A DNA stretch of 64,000 bases from an uncultured Sulfitobacter sp. Its GTDB lineage: Bacteria > Pseudomonadota > Alphaproteobacteria > Rhodobacterales > Rhodobacteraceae. Numbering within the stretch: position 1 is the first letter of the stretch; the number at the start of each line of letters is the position of its first letter. The position numbers and the translations under genes were made by a program. The stretch is taken from positions 310,001 to 374,000 of the forward strand of contig NZ_CANMQD010000002.1 in NCBI RefSeq assembly GCF_947499945.1. Direction: 5' to 3'. This document shows positions 16,498 to 26,218 of the stretch, one piece after another. A model generated the notes under the pieces. The model was given only the letters and a program-made list of their open reading frames with translations, had not been told where the DNA came from and made no database searches.

Positions 16498-16526
16498 TGT
16501 ACTTGAAATGGCAAAGGCGAGGTCAA
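16498..16526 (-). promoter_or_regulatory. Candidate promoter of the glycan operon
   Basis: On the minus strand, TTGACC (16526-16521) is followed after 17 bp by AGTACA (16503-16498). This would give a leader of roughly 110 nt before the dehydrogenase gene. The -35 is good, the -10 weak. No regulator site was recognised in the 224-bp divergent region. Confidence 0.3.
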
Positions 16527-16606
16527 TTGCAATGCACGGACCAAGCACGTAGCGTCACGTCTGTGTGAATGCGGTTGCGTGCCGGATGCCAAAGGAAAGC
16601 AGTTCA

Positions 16607-19147
16607 ATGATCTACCGCATGATGTATGTCGCGCTGATGGCGCTTGTTTTTGCCCTTGCACCGCTTCACCAGGTTCAAGCGCAGGGTATTGCATCGCTCC
16701 TGTCGGGAGAGCCTCAGGTGGAGGCGATCCCGGAGAGTGAGACACTGGCCGAAACACTGCGCAGTGCAGCACGGGACGGCGTGGGCATTATCGTTATTGA
16801 TACCGACGGTCGCGTACTCACCCAGACGGAGCCGGCGGTAAATCCGAATGCGCCGCCAACCGCCGAGGATTATTCGCGGCTGATGCAGGTGCAGGAGAAT
16901 GCAGATCAGGTGCGCGATGCGCTGATTACAAGGCTTAAAGAGTTGCCCGTAGCATTGGAAGAAGTCCTGTATATTCTGCGGGCAGCGTCGCCTGATGGCA
17001 CGCTGATGCTGTTTGTAAAAATGCTGGGGATGAGCTTGCTGTTGTTCGGCATTGGCGTGATTGTCGAGCGGGAAATATTCGGTAAACGTCTGGTCAAACG
17101 CTTTGTGGTGGCCCGCGTAATGGAGGATCCTACAGGCTACGCCGAGAAGATGCCGTTTCTGGTGTTCCGCTTTTTCATTGGCGTTGTGGGCATTCTGGTC
17201 TCCATGGCGGTGGCCTATATCTTGGGCGTTACCTTCTTTCCGCCGCTGACTGACAGCGCGGCCCAGTTTACCGTAACGCTCATCAATATTGCCTATTTCT
17301 GTTGCCGTGTTGCGGCGGGGCTGTGGCGGATGATTCTGTCCCCTTTCCTTCCACAATACCGCATCCCGTTCTTTTCCGACCGCGATGCAAAGCGGTTGCA
17401 CAGGTGGCTGTGGTTGGTTGCGGGCTTTGACATCTGTGCGATCCTGTTCGGTATATGGATTGGAGAGTTGGGCCTGAACTATGACATCTATGCATTGGTT
17501 GCAGCATTGCTTTCAGGAGTATTGGTGCTGCTCAACATCCTAATGGTTCTCGTCAATCACCGCGCGATCTCCTATGCGCTTCGGCGCGGAAAAGAACCCG
17601 TCGAAGTGGGCCTGCTCGCGCGGATGCTGAGCAAGCTTTGGGCGCCTGTGGTAATTGTCTATGTCGTGTTCGCGTGGTTCGAGCTGACCTATGATCTGGT
17701 GTTGGAGAACCCCAGCTCGATCCCGCTGATTGCGGGTGCATACGGGATCGTTGTCTCGATTGTCGTGGTCTACGGCGTAGTCAACTATATCATTGAGCGC
17801 GGTTTTGCCCGTGCGCGTGTTCTGCGTCTGTTGCGCGACAAACAGGCCGAACGCGAAGCCGCCGAGCAAGCGCGACTTGAGCGTGAGGCGCAAGAACGGC
17901 AGATGCTGCGTGAAGATGGTCCTGATCCCGATCCTGAACTCGCCCTTGAGGGTGACAGCCCCGCTGGCCCCCTTGGAGCGCGCATTGAGCCTGCTTTAGC
18001 GGTGCAGGCCCCCACGGTTGCCGATCTGACCGACGCCGAGCACGATATGCTCTCGGCCGCAGCAGAGGAGCGCGGACAGCCAGTGCGCGTCCTCAATAGT
18101 TTTGAAGCTTTGGCGCGGCGGGTTGCAGGTATTCTGGCCTTTGTCGCGGGGTCTTATGCATTCTTCTATATTTGGGACAATGACAGCGCACGAATGGTCG
18201 AATCCGTCTTTGACCGCCTGCTGGACCTCATGGTCATCGTTTTCATTGGCTATGTCGTCTATCACGCGTTCCGCATCTGGATTGATACAAAGATCGCAGA
18301 AGAAAGCGGGGACGAGATTGAGGCAGAGCCAGGCGATGAAGGCGGCGCATCCTCTGCATCACGCCTTGCCACGTTGCTGCCGCTCTTTCGAAATTTCACG
18401 CTTATCGTGGTGGTCGTGACCATCATCTTGATCCTCCTGATGGAAGTCGGGATCAACGTTGGTCCGCTCTTTGCGGGTGCTGGTATCGTCGGTGTCGCGG
18501 TTGGCTTCGGCTCTCAGGCGCTGGTGCGCGATATTTTTGCGGGGGCGTTCTTCCTGTTCGATGATGCCTTTCGCAAGGGGGAGTATCTGGATGTGGGGGG
18601 GGTCAAAGGCACCGTCGAAAAAATATCGGTCCGCTCGTTCCAATTGCGCCACCATCTTGGTGCCTTACACACGATCCCGTTTGGCGAGCTGCAAGTTATG
18701 ACAAACTATTCCCGCGACTGGGTGATCATGAAGCTGCCCCTGCGGGTGACCTATGACACGGACGTAGAGAAGGTGCGCAAGCTCATCAAAAAACTTGGTA
18801 TTGCTCTGTTGGATGATCCGGTAATCGGGCAGAATTTTATAGCACCGTTAAAGTCGCAGGGTGTGATCGAAATGCAGGACAGCGCGATGATCATCCGCGT
18901 GAAATTTATGACCAAACCAGGTGATCAATGGTTGGTGCGAAAACGGGTCTATGAGGAAATTCGCGAGCTCTTCGAGCGCGAAGGCATCAAGTTTGCCCAC
19001 CGCGAAGTGACCGTGCGGTTGGCCGATGGCAAAGTTGACGATCTTACCGAAGACCAAAAGAAAGAAGTCGCCGCAGCAGCGCATGCATCGCTTGAAGAAG
19101 ATGATCTGCCAGAGGCGGCAGGAGAGGCGAGCGGCGATGATAGGTGA
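16607..19147 (+). CDS. Large mechanosensitive ion channel, MscS family
   Basis: An 846-residue member of the large MscS channel group. It has a signal peptide (cleavage after HQVQAQ), a periplasmic region of about 100 residues, some eight to nine hydrophobic segments, a charged cytoplasmic linker rich in Arg/Glu (about residues 395-470), and the C-terminal MscS core: the pore helix in GAGIVGVAVGFGSQALVRD, followed by FLFDDAFRKGEYLDV and the beta domain. Such channels release solutes during hypo-osmotic shock. The ATG at 16607, with an AAAGGAAAG ribosome binding site and a signal peptide, is preferred over an upstream frame start at 16565. Divergent from the glycan operon. Confidence 0.93.
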   Translation: MIYRMMYVALMALVFALAPLHQVQAQGIASLLSGEPQVEAIPESETLAETLRSAARDGVGIIVIDTDGRVLTQTEPAVNPNAPPTAEDYSRLMQVQENADQVRDALITRLKELPVALEEVLYILRAASPDGTLMLFVKMLGMSLLLFGIGVIVEREIFGKRLVKRFVVARVMEDPTGYAEKMPFLVFRFFIGVVGILVSMAVAYILGVTFFPPLTDSAAQFTVTLINIAYFCCRVAAGLWRMILSPFLPQYRIPFFSDRDAKRLHRWLWLVAGFDICAILFGIWIGELGLNYDIYALVAALLSGVLVLLNILMVLVNHRAISYALRRGKEPVEVGLLARMLSKLWAPVVIVYVVFAWFELTYDLVLENPSSIPLIAGAYGIVVSIVVVYGVVNYIIERGFARARVLRLLRDKQAEREAAEQARLEREAQERQMLREDGPDPDPELALEGDSPAGPLGARIEPALAVQAPTVADLTDAEHDMLSAAAEERGQPVRVLNSFEALARRVAGILAFVAGSYAFFYIWDNDSARMVESVFDRLLDLMVIVFIGYVVYHAFRIWIDTKIAEESGDEIEAEPGDEGGASSASRLATLLPLFRNFTLIVVVVTIILILLMEVGINVGPLFAGAGIVGVAVGFGSQALVRDIFAGAFFLFDDAFRKGEYLDVGGVKGTVEKISVRSFQLRHHLGALHTIPFGELQVMTNYSRDWVIMKLPLRVTYDTDVEKVRKLIKKLGIALLDDPVIGQNFIAPLKSQGVIEMQDSAMIIRVKFMTKPGDQWLVRKRVYEEIRELFEREGIKFAHREVTVRLADGKVDDLTEDQKKEVAAAAHASLEEDDLPEAAGEASGDDR

Positions 19148-19210
19148 GCCTTGATAGTCAAAGGGGGCGGTCTAAGTGTGACGTAATGACACGCACATAA
19201 CGGAGCATTC

Positions 19211-19996
19211 ATGTCTGATTTTACCAACACATCCCGCCGCCAATTCATGCTGACCACAGCCGCCGCTGCAGGTGCAGTGACAATACTGCCCTTTGCTGCG
19301 CGTGCCGCCGCACACGCAGGCGATACGTTTGATACCCCAGCGGGTCCGATCAAAATTATGCCAGTCGCCCACGCGTCTTTTGTCGCGCAGACACCGATTG
19401 GTGTGATTTACGTTGATCCGGTCGGTGGCGCCGAAATCTATGCAGATATGCCTGCCGCTGATCTGGTTCTGATCACACACGAGCATGGTGACCATTACAA
19501 TCAGGAAACGCTGGATGCTATCGTGGGTGAGGGGACGCAGATCATTGCAAACCCCGCAGTCTTCGCCAAGCTTCCAGAAGCCATGCAGGCACAGGCAGGT
19601 GAAGTGGCAAACGGGGGGACAGCGATTTTCAAAGAGCTGAGCATTGAAGCGATCCCCGCTTATAATATTACCGAAGACCGCAAGAACTTTCATCCGGAGG
19701 GCCGCGACAACGGTTATGTGCTGAACTTTGAAGGTTTCCGCATGTATGTCTCGGGTGATACCGAAGATACGCCTGAAATGCGTGCTTTGGAGAACATTGA
19801 TCTGGCATTCGTCTGCATGAACCTGCCCTTCACAATGGATGCCAATGCAGCGGCCTCTGCTGTGGCGGAATTCAAGCCAACGTTTGTCTATCCCTACCAC
19901 TACCGTGGCCGTGACAATGGCACGCAGGACCCCGCTGAATTCGCCAAGATGGTCGGCGAAGGTATCGAAGTGAAAATGGGTGGCTGGTACGGCTAA
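19211..19996 (+). CDS. Tat-exported MBL-fold metal-dependent hydrolase
   Basis: A 261-residue metallo-beta-lactamase-fold protein. The N-terminus carries a twin-arginine signal (SRRQFM at residues 8-13, then an Ala-rich hydrophobic stretch), predicting folded export to the periplasm. The metal-binding motif THEHGDHY lies at residues 89-96, with later ligands in VSGDTED and in YPYHYRGRD near the C-terminus. This layout resembles UPF0173/UlaG-like hydrolases of uncharacterised substrate. A GGAG ribosome binding site precedes the ATG. It stands alone between the MscS gene and a convergent ABC operon. Confidence 0.88.
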   Translation: MSDFTNTSRRQFMLTTAAAAGAVTILPFAARAAAHAGDTFDTPAGPIKIMPVAHASFVAQTPIGVIYVDPVGGAEIYADMPAADLVLITHEHGDHYNQETLDAIVGEGTQIIANPAVFAKLPEAMQAQAGEVANGGTAIFKELSIEAIPAYNITEDRKNFHPEGRDNGYVLNFEGFRMYVSGDTEDTPEMRALENIDLAFVCMNLPFTMDANAAASAVAEFKPTFVYPYHYRGRDNGTQDPAEFAKMVGEGIEVKMGGWYG

Positions 19997-20081
19997 GATA
20001 TGTCGAATTGGCTTCTAGCCCATTTGATATACGCGAAAGGCTCTGCCCCTCGCGCTCTCAGCAATTCTAATTAAAATAACG

Positions 20082-20112
20082 AAAGGTGCCGCAGGAATGT
20101 GGCACCTTTTTT
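20082..20112. terminator. Bidirectional Rho-independent terminator
   Basis: A 9-bp perfect stem, AAAGGTGCC and GGCACCTTT, encloses a 10-nt loop and runs into six T residues. It lies between the MBL gene (+) and the end of the peptide ABC operon (-), and can serve both because the stem carries A and T runs on its flanks. Confidence 0.85.
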
Positions 20113-21265
20113 AGCTGCGGTAGGGGTCTAGGGAGGCGCGCAGGCCATCGCCGAGGAAGTTGAAGGCGAGGACCACGACGATGATAGGCAGCATGGGAAT
20201 CGCCGTCCAAGGGTAGATTTCGATACTGGCAAGGTTTTGGGCATCGTTGAGCATCACACCCCAAGAGACAGCGGGAGCACGCAGTCCGAGCCCGAGAAAG
20301 CTCAGCGCTGTCTCGCCGAGGATCATTGCGGGAATCGAGAGGGTCGCACTCGCGATCAAGTGGCTCATGAAATTGGGAAGTAGATGGCGGCGGATCACGC
20401 GGCTGGGCTTTGCGCCCATCATCTCGGCGGCGCGCACGTATTCTTCTTCACGCAAGCTCAGGAATTTGGCGCGCACTGCACGGGCTAGGCCGGGCCAGTC
20501 GAGGATGCCGAGGATAATTGAGATGATAAAGAAGACAGCCACAGGCCCCCAATTGGAGGGGACGGCAGCGGAGAGGGCGAGCCAGAGGGGGAGCTCGGGC
20601 AGCGAGCGCAGGATTTCGATCGCGCGGTTGATGGTCCAGTCGATGCGTCCACCAAAATATCCCGCCATAGCGCCAAAGAAGATACCGAGGATGAAGCTCA
20701 CGGTGATGCCGATAATGCCAACAGTAAGCGACAGCTGCGCGCCATAGAGGATGCGGCTGAACACATCGCGGCCAAGGCGGTCGGAGCCCCAGAGAAAGAT
20801 TGTGGCCCCTTCGGGCGCACAGAACAGGTGCGTGTCTGATGATATCAGGCCTGCGATTTTGTAGTCCGCGCCTTCGCAGAAGAACGTGAGCGGCATGGGG
20901 GCGGTTTCATCCACGCTATAGCGCCAGCGGTAATTTTCGAGATCGGCGATGGCCGTGGTGGCATAGACATAAGGGCCAATGAATTCGCCTTCATGCCATA
21001 GGTTAATCTCTTGAGGGGGGTGATAGAGGTAATCCGCGCTGCGCTCGTTCGCCGTATAGGGGGCTACGAATCCTGCAACGGGCAGGATCAGGTAACAGAT
21101 CAACAGGAACAAGCCCGAAACCAGACCCAGTTTATGACGCCGGAACTTGCGCCAGATCAGGACATAACTGGGCGCATCAAATTCGGCCCGTTCGGGCGCG
21201 GAGAGGTCGGCACCATCTACCCACGGCGCGGGATCGACATAGCGGCCATCGGGACGATTGCTCAT
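20111..21265 (-). CDS. Peptide-type ABC transporter permease (DppC/YejE-like)
   Basis: A 384-residue inner-membrane permease of a peptide or oligopeptide importer. After the first membrane helix (about residues 46-70) there is a periplasmic insert of roughly 100 residues with two Cys residues, then the conserved core with GSDRLGRDVFSRILYG and the EAA loop EYVRAAEMMGAKPSRVIRRHLLPN that contacts the ATPase. This long insert is typical of YejE-like permeases. It is the last gene of the operon, overlapping the preceding permease by 4 bp, and ends at the bidirectional terminator. Confidence 0.93.
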   Translation of the reverse strand: MSNRPDGRYVDPAPWVDGADLSAPERAEFDAPSYVLIWRKFRRHKLGLVSGLFLLICYLILPVAGFVAPYTANERSADYLYHPPQEINLWHEGEFIGPYVYATTAIADLENYRWRYSVDETAPMPLTFFCEGADYKIAGLISSDTHLFCAPEGATIFLWGSDRLGRDVFSRILYGAQLSLTVGIIGITVSFILGIFFGAMAGYFGGRIDWTINRAIEILRSLPELPLWLALSAAVPSNWGPVAVFFIISIILGILDWPGLARAVRAKFLSLREEEYVRAAEMMGAKPSRVIRRHLLPNFMSHLIASATLSIPAMILGETALSFLGLGLRAPAVSWGVMLNDAQNLASIEIYPWTAIPMLPIIVVVLAFNFLGDGLRASLDPYRS

Positions 21266-22290
21266 TCGCGGCGCCCTCCGGTACGGATGCGTGGATCAAG
21301 AAGCATCAAAAGTACGTCCGAGATCATCGTGCCAATCAGCGTGAGCAGGGCGACAAACATAAGCACAAAAGCGGCAAGGAACTGGTCCTGTGACTTGAGC
21401 GCCGTGAGCAGGTAGGGGCCGATGGTTTGCAGGCCCAAAACAACCGACACCAATACAGAGCCGGAAATCATTGCAGGCAGCAGGTTGCCGATGTCAGCGA
21501 CAAAAGGGTTGAACGCCATGCGCAGGGGATATTTGCGCAGCATTGCAGCGGGTTTCATGCCTTTGGCGATGGCAGTTTCGACATAGGGCTTGCTGAGCTC
21601 ATCCAGCATGTTTGCCCGCAAGCGTTGCATCATGGCAGCAGCGCCAGAGGTGCCGATTACAAAGGTTGGCACGATGAGATGGAACAAGATGGATTTGACC
21701 TTATCCCACGACATCGGCTGGCCCTCGAATTCGGGGCTCATCAGACCGCCGATGGGCAGGTCAAAGTACTTATGCCCGTAATAGAAGAGGATCAGCGCCA
21801 GCAAAAAATTGGGTGTTGCGAGGCCAAGGTAGCCGATAAAACCAGCGGTATAATCCACCCAAGTTTCGGATTTGGCGGCGGCGAGCACGCCCAAGGGAAG
21901 TGCCACAACATAGACAAAGAGAACTGCGGCGAGGTTGACCAAAACTGTGAGCCAAAGAGCATCGCCCACAATCTCGGACACGGGGCGGTCAAACTCGAAT
22001 GACCAGCCAAAGTTACCTTGGATCAGGCCGTAAAATCCTTGTGGACCGGGCATGAAACCTGCCCAGATCATGTATTGCTCCCACAATGGACGGTCGAGAG
22101 AATATTCGCTGCGAAGGAACTCGGCCTTGGCGACACCTTCGGCCTGACCCGTCGCGCGCAACTCTGCGATCTGGTTGCTGAGGTAGTCGCCGGGGGGCAG
22201 GTTGATGATGGCAAACACAAGGATCGAAACGATCCACAGCGTCAGAAGCATCGTGAAAAACCGACCAATGGCGTAGCGGAGAAGGATCAT
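21262..22290 (-). CDS. Peptide-type ABC transporter permease (DppB/YejB-like)
   Basis: A 342-residue permease with the DppB layout: an N-terminal helix, LSLDRPLWEQY-type segment (here SLDRPLWEQY), and five further helices with an EAA-like loop (AIAKGMKPAAMLRKYPLR). It pairs with the DppC-like permease to form the transmembrane channel. ATGA overlaps link it to both the substrate-binding protein gene upstream and the second permease gene downstream, so the three are translationally coupled. Confidence 0.93.
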   Translation of the reverse strand: MILLRYAIGRFFTMLLTLWIVSILVFAIINLPPGDYLSNQIAELRATGQAEGVAKAEFLRSEYSLDRPLWEQYMIWAGFMPGPQGFYGLIQGNFGWSFEFDRPVSEIVGDALWLTVLVNLAAVLFVYVVALPLGVLAAAKSETWVDYTAGFIGYLGLATPNFLLALILFYYGHKYFDLPIGGLMSPEFEGQPMSWDKVKSILFHLIVPTFVIGTSGAAAMMQRLRANMLDELSKPYVETAIAKGMKPAAMLRKYPLRMAFNPFVADIGNLLPAMISGSVLVSVVLGLQTIGPYLLTALKSQDQFLAAFVLMFVALLTLIGTMISDVLLMLLDPRIRTGGRRE

Positions 22291-24209
22291 TGGCCTACCT
22301 GCTGGAATGGATCTTCAAAGTAGAATTCGTCGATGCGGTGGATACCGAAGTGCGCACCTGGCTCATAGGCCCAGATGCCTTTTTCGGGCACATTGCGCAA
22401 GCGCCGCGATACGACAACGGGCTGCGGGGCACCCGATAGGATACCAATCGCGAACTGTTCTTGTGCGTGGATGTCGAGCATCTCATTCCAGATTGCTTCA
22501 CGCATAGCGGCATCACTCGTCCTGTTCCAATCGGACTGAAGCTGTAGCAGGCGTTTTGGGGCCTCCATATCTGGAGCCTCACCGGCCTGTCCCATGGTCT
22601 GAAAATGCTGACCCCATTTGGGCCATGCGAAAAATTCTTGTTGCGTGGGCGCAAGATATTCGGGCGACGTTGCAGCGCTGGGCAGGCCGTTATCCCAGCC
22701 ATACCAAACCGCTGCCATGCCTGTGCCTGCGTAAATGCGGTTGCGCAGGATATCGCGGTCAAGCGGGCGCATCACCAGACTGATGCCCAACTCGCGCCAT
22801 GTGTCGGTGATGATTGTCAGGGCGTTTTCGACTTCCTGCCGCTCTCCAGCGGTCTCAATCACAAATTCCATTGGGCGACCATCAGGCAGCTTGCGCAGCC
22901 CGTTCCCTGTCCGATCGGTCAGGCCCATCTCATCGAGCAGGCGATTGCCATGTGCGATATCCATCGCGGCCCATGCGGAGAGGTGATCGGCATTGTGTAG
23001 GGGGCTACGCTCCAGTGCGGTCATTCCGCCCTCATCTGCCAGTCCGAAATAAAGAGCGCGGTTAATCATGCGGCGGTCAATCCCGAGGCTCAAAGCACGG
23101 CGAAAACGCACATCGCGCATGACATCGCGCCAGACCGGATCGGCGAAGTTGAGGTTGGGATAAATGGCGATCTGGCTGGCGGTACCGTTGGCCCATAAAA
23201 GAGTGCGGTAGTTGCCCCCGTCTTTCTCACCCTTCTTGAGGATCGCTACATCGCGGAAATCAAGGCCACGGGCCTGAAGGTCGACTTCGCCTGCGTTTGC
23301 CTTGGCTGCAATCAGGCCGCTGCCCACTACAGTCATCTGGACCACGTCGATGTAGGGCAGTTGCGTGCCTGCGGTGTCGAAGCGGTGAAAATAGGGGTTA
23401 CGCACGAAGAGGTTCCGCGACGTAGGCTCTCCGCTCGCATTCATCCAAGGCTGTAGAGTCGGCTGGTCAGGATTGTCGAACTTGTACATGTTGTCGCGTC
23501 TGTTGTGCAGGGCGGGCCAACTCTTGACACGAGCAGCCAAAATTTCCTGCACCAGAAAGTTAGGATCTGCATAATCTGCATGGAATTGTTTGAGATAATG
23601 CGCGGGGCGGTAGATGAACGGCGGGCTGGCCTGTGCGAGCAGTGGCAAGAAACTCGAATTGGGGCTGTCCCATTCAAACACAATAGTATGCGCATCGGGG
23701 AAGGTGACAATGCCCATCTTGCCGTCGACCATCATCCACTCTGGCGGACCAGAGGGCGTGATTTCGTCGTTGTTTGCCACATCGTTCCACCAATAAGCAA
23801 AATCGGCAGAAGTGAACGGCGCACCATCGGACCAGCGATGCCCCTTGCGCAGATGCAGGGTATAGCGTCGGTCCTCAAACACATCGACAGCGCGTAGGAT
23901 GTCGGGCTGGATCGAATAGTCGGGAGCATATCCCACCAGACGGGCATAGCCATAAACGACCATCTGGCGAATATCTTTGCTGCGCGATACAAGGGTGCGC
24001 AGGGTGCCGCCCTGAATTCCGTTGGTTCGGCCCTTGGCCTCCAGATCTACGATCAGCGGCTCGGAAGGGGCGCGCTCGGATACAGGGGGCAAAATGCCGT
24101 CCTTAACCTCCAAACCCCAAAAGCTGCTTTCGGTGAGGGGCGGCGTTTGAGCAAAAAGAGGCGCTGTCGTCAGGAGGAAGGCCGCAGCCAATATGACCAA
24201 TTTACGCAT
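22287..24209 (-). CDS. Peptide-type ABC substrate-binding protein (SBP family 5)
   Basis: A 640-residue periplasmic binding protein with a signal peptide ([21 protein letters not shown]). The family 5 fold is recognisable from LRKGHRWSDGAPFTSADFAYWWND, RRALSLGIDRRMINRALYFG and the length. Such proteins capture peptides, opines or glycosides; the YejA-like size and partners suggest an oligopeptide or a related large ligand. The ATG overlaps the end of the ATPase gene by 8 bp. The substrate cannot be told from sequence alone. Confidence 0.92.
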   Translation of the reverse strand: MRKLVILAAAFLLTTAPLFAQTPPLTESSFWGLEVKDGILPPVSERAPSEPLIVDLEAKGRTNGIQGGTLRTLVSRSKDIRQMVVYGYARLVGYAPDYSIQPDILRAVDVFEDRRYTLHLRKGHRWSDGAPFTSADFAYWWNDVANNDEITPSGPPEWMMVDGKMGIVTFPDAHTIVFEWDSPNSSFLPLLAQASPPFIYRPAHYLKQFHADYADPNFLVQEILAARVKSWPALHNRRDNMYKFDNPDQPTLQPWMNASGEPTSRNLFVRNPYFHRFDTAGTQLPYIDVVQMTVVGSGLIAAKANAGEVDLQARGLDFRDVAILKKGEKDGGNYRTLLWANGTASQIAIYPNLNFADPVWRDVMRDVRFRRALSLGIDRRMINRALYFGLADEGGMTALERSPLHNADHLSAWAAMDIAHGNRLLDEMGLTDRTGNGLRKLPDGRPMEFVIETAGERQEVENALTIITDTWRELGISLVMRPLDRDILRNRIYAGTGMAAVWYGWDNGLPSAATSPEYLAPTQQEFFAWPKWGQHFQTMGQAGEAPDMEAPKRLLQLQSDWNRTSDAAMREAIWNEMLDIHAQEQFAIGILSGAPQPVVVSRRLRNVPEKGIWAYEPGAHFGIHRIDEFYFEDPFQQVGQ

Positions 24210-25968
24210 GGCAACGCACCATATGCCCGGGTGTCAGCTCGCGTAGGGCAGGGGCGGCCTGACCTTCAAAGCGGAACATCTCTGGCCAGCTTTCCGTGCT
24301 GCCCGCCCCTTTTGCGACCAGATCAAGGTCGATGGGGCGGTTTATATCTGGCTCTGGCTGGGCCGCGATGAGCGCCTGAGTGTAGGGGTGCTGCGGGTTG
24401 TGAAATAGAATGTCGGGGGTGGCCTGCTCGACGATAACACCGCCGCGCATGACTGCCACTTCATCGGCGATACGGGCCACAACGGCCAGATCGTGACTGA
24501 TGAACAGATAGCTGAGCCCCGCTTCGTCGCGGATATCCTCCAACAAGCCAAGAATTTGATCCTGCACCGAGACATCAAGCGCCGAGGTCGGCTCGTCACA
24601 GACCAGCAGTTTGGGATCAAGGGTAAGAGCACGCGCAATGGACAGCCGCTGGCGCTGGCCACCCGAGAAGGCATGCGGATAGCGTGGCAGCATATCGGGG
24701 CTGAGGCCCACCATGCGGATCATCTCGGCCGCTTTCTCGCGCCGCTCGGCACGGGTGCCGATATTGTGGATTTCAGCAGGTTCGGTCAGCGCCTCTTGGA
24801 CCCGCATACGCGGGGATAGGGAGGAGTAGGGGTCTTGGAACACCATTTGTGCGTCGCGCTGAAAATTCCGGCGCTGGGCGGAGGTCATATTGTGCACATC
24901 AGTGGGCGTCTCGCCACTGCGGGCTGAAAATAGAACTTCGCCGCCGGCATCTGGCGTGATCGCGCCAAGAGCTACGCGCGCGCAAGTTGTCTTTCCTGAG
25001 CCACTTTCACCGACCACGGCCAGCGTCTTACCGCGGGGCAGTTTGAGGTCCACATTGCGGCAGGCCGTAACCACGGTCGGCGCGCGCCACCCGCCCGTAC
25101 GCAGGGTAAAGCTTTTCGTAACATTGCGGATTTCAAGAATGAGATCGGTTTGCGGGGCTGGAGCTACTGGATCAGAAACAGTCGGAATGACAGGAGCGGC
25201 GGCAAATAGCTTTTTAGTGTAGCCGTGGGCCGGATCGCCAAGCACCTGCTGCGCGGTACCTGCCTCCATCACACGGCCCTTGTTCATTACAACGACCTTG
25301 TCCGCCATATTGGCCACAACGCCAAGATCATGGGTCACGAGGATCACGGCCATGCCTGTCTCGCGTTGTAAATCCTTGATCAGTCCTAAAACCTGCGCTT
25401 GGGTGGTGACATCAAGGGCTGTTGTCGGCTCGTCCGCGATCAGCAAATCGGGTTTGGATACCATCGCCATGGCGATCATAGCGCGTTGGCGCATGCCGCC
25501 TGACATCTCGAAAGGATAGCTTGTCCATGCGCGTTCTGGATCGTTAAAACCAACACGTTCAAACTGTGCCAGCACACGACGCTTTGCATCGGAACCGCTG
25601 ATGGCGTTGTGCAGGTGCAAAACCTCCGCGACCTGATCCCCCAAACGGTGCAGTGGCGAGAGCGAGCGCATCGGTTCCTGAAAGATCATCGAGATACGAT
25701 CACCGCGCAAGCTGCGCATCTGTTTTTCGGGGGCAGTCGTCAAATCACAACTCGCACCCGCGTGATTATAGCGAATCTCCCCCCCGCGGAGCTGGGCATT
25801 TGCTGGCAGAATCCGCAGGATGGATCGACAGGTCAGCGTTTTGCCCGACCCGCTTTCCCCTACAAGAGCGAGGGTTTCACCAGATTCCACAGAAAAGCTG
25901 ACGCCTTCAACAACAGGAGCCGCTTTTCCAAAGCCGATTGTGAGTGATGATACCTCTAGCAGCGCCAT
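24202..25968 (-). CDS. ABC transporter ATP-binding protein, fused double ATPase (DppD-DppF type)
   Basis: A 588-residue protein containing two complete ABC domains in tandem. The first has Walker A GESGSGKT near residue 40, signature [11 protein letters not shown] and Walker [13 protein letters not shown]; the second has Walker [10 protein letters not shown] near residue 325, signature [15 protein letters not shown] and Walker [13 protein letters not shown]. It energises the adjacent permeases. ATG 25968, with an AAGGAC ribosome binding site, is chosen over an upstream frame start at 26001. It is the first gene of the operon, divergent from the IclR regulator. Confidence 0.94.
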   Translation of the reverse strand: MALLEVSSLTIGFGKAAPVVEGVSFSVESGETLALVGESGSGKTLTCRSILRILPANAQLRGGEIRYNHAGASCDLTTAPEKQMRSLRGDRISMIFQEPMRSLSPLHRLGDQVAEVLHLHNAISGSDAKRRVLAQFERVGFNDPERAWTSYPFEMSGGMRQRAMIAMAMVSKPDLLIADEPTTALDVTTQAQVLGLIKDLQRETGMAVILVTHDLGVVANMADKVVVMNKGRVMEAGTAQQVLGDPAHGYTKKLFAAAPVIPTVSDPVAPAPQTDLILEIRNVTKSFTLRTGGWRAPTVVTACRNVDLKLPRGKTLAVVGESGSGKTTCARVALGAITPDAGGEVLFSARSGETPTDVHNMTSAQRRNFQRDAQMVFQDPYSSLSPRMRVQEALTEPAEIHNIGTRAERREKAAEMIRMVGLSPDMLPRYPHAFSGGQRQRLSIARALTLDPKLLVCDEPTSALDVSVQDQILGLLEDIRDEAGLSYLFISHDLAVVARIADEVAVMRGGVIVEQATPDILFHNPQHPYTQALIAAQPEPDINRPIDLDLVAKGAGSTESWPEMFRFEGQAAPALRELTPGHMVRCHA

Positions 25969-25999
25969 GTCTGTCCTTGTCCCTTGGGCCAGAGTGAAC

Positions 26000-26005
26000 A
26001 TTATA
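26000..26005 (-). promoter_or_regulatory. Candidate -10 element of the peptide ABC operon
   Basis: A perfect TATAAT on the minus strand, 32 bp upstream of the ATPase start codon. No good -35 was found at 16-18 bp spacing, so the promoter may depend on an activator. The divergent IclR gene is an obvious candidate regulator of this region. Confidence 0.35.
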
Positions 26006-26218
26006 AAACAAGCGCCGTCCAGCGCTGTTCCCTGTTTGCAACGTGTAATCGCGATGGACGGGCGCGATTGTGTTCTGCGGTAGCGCTGCCGGTTCGGGTC
26101 ATGCGCTAAGGCCCGAGGTGTATGAACGTCGGGCGCTTGTTCAAAGCGTGGACATCACTGCATCGATCCGTATCATGCAATTTCCGATGACATCCATTTT
26201 GATCCTCACGGCGGCCAG

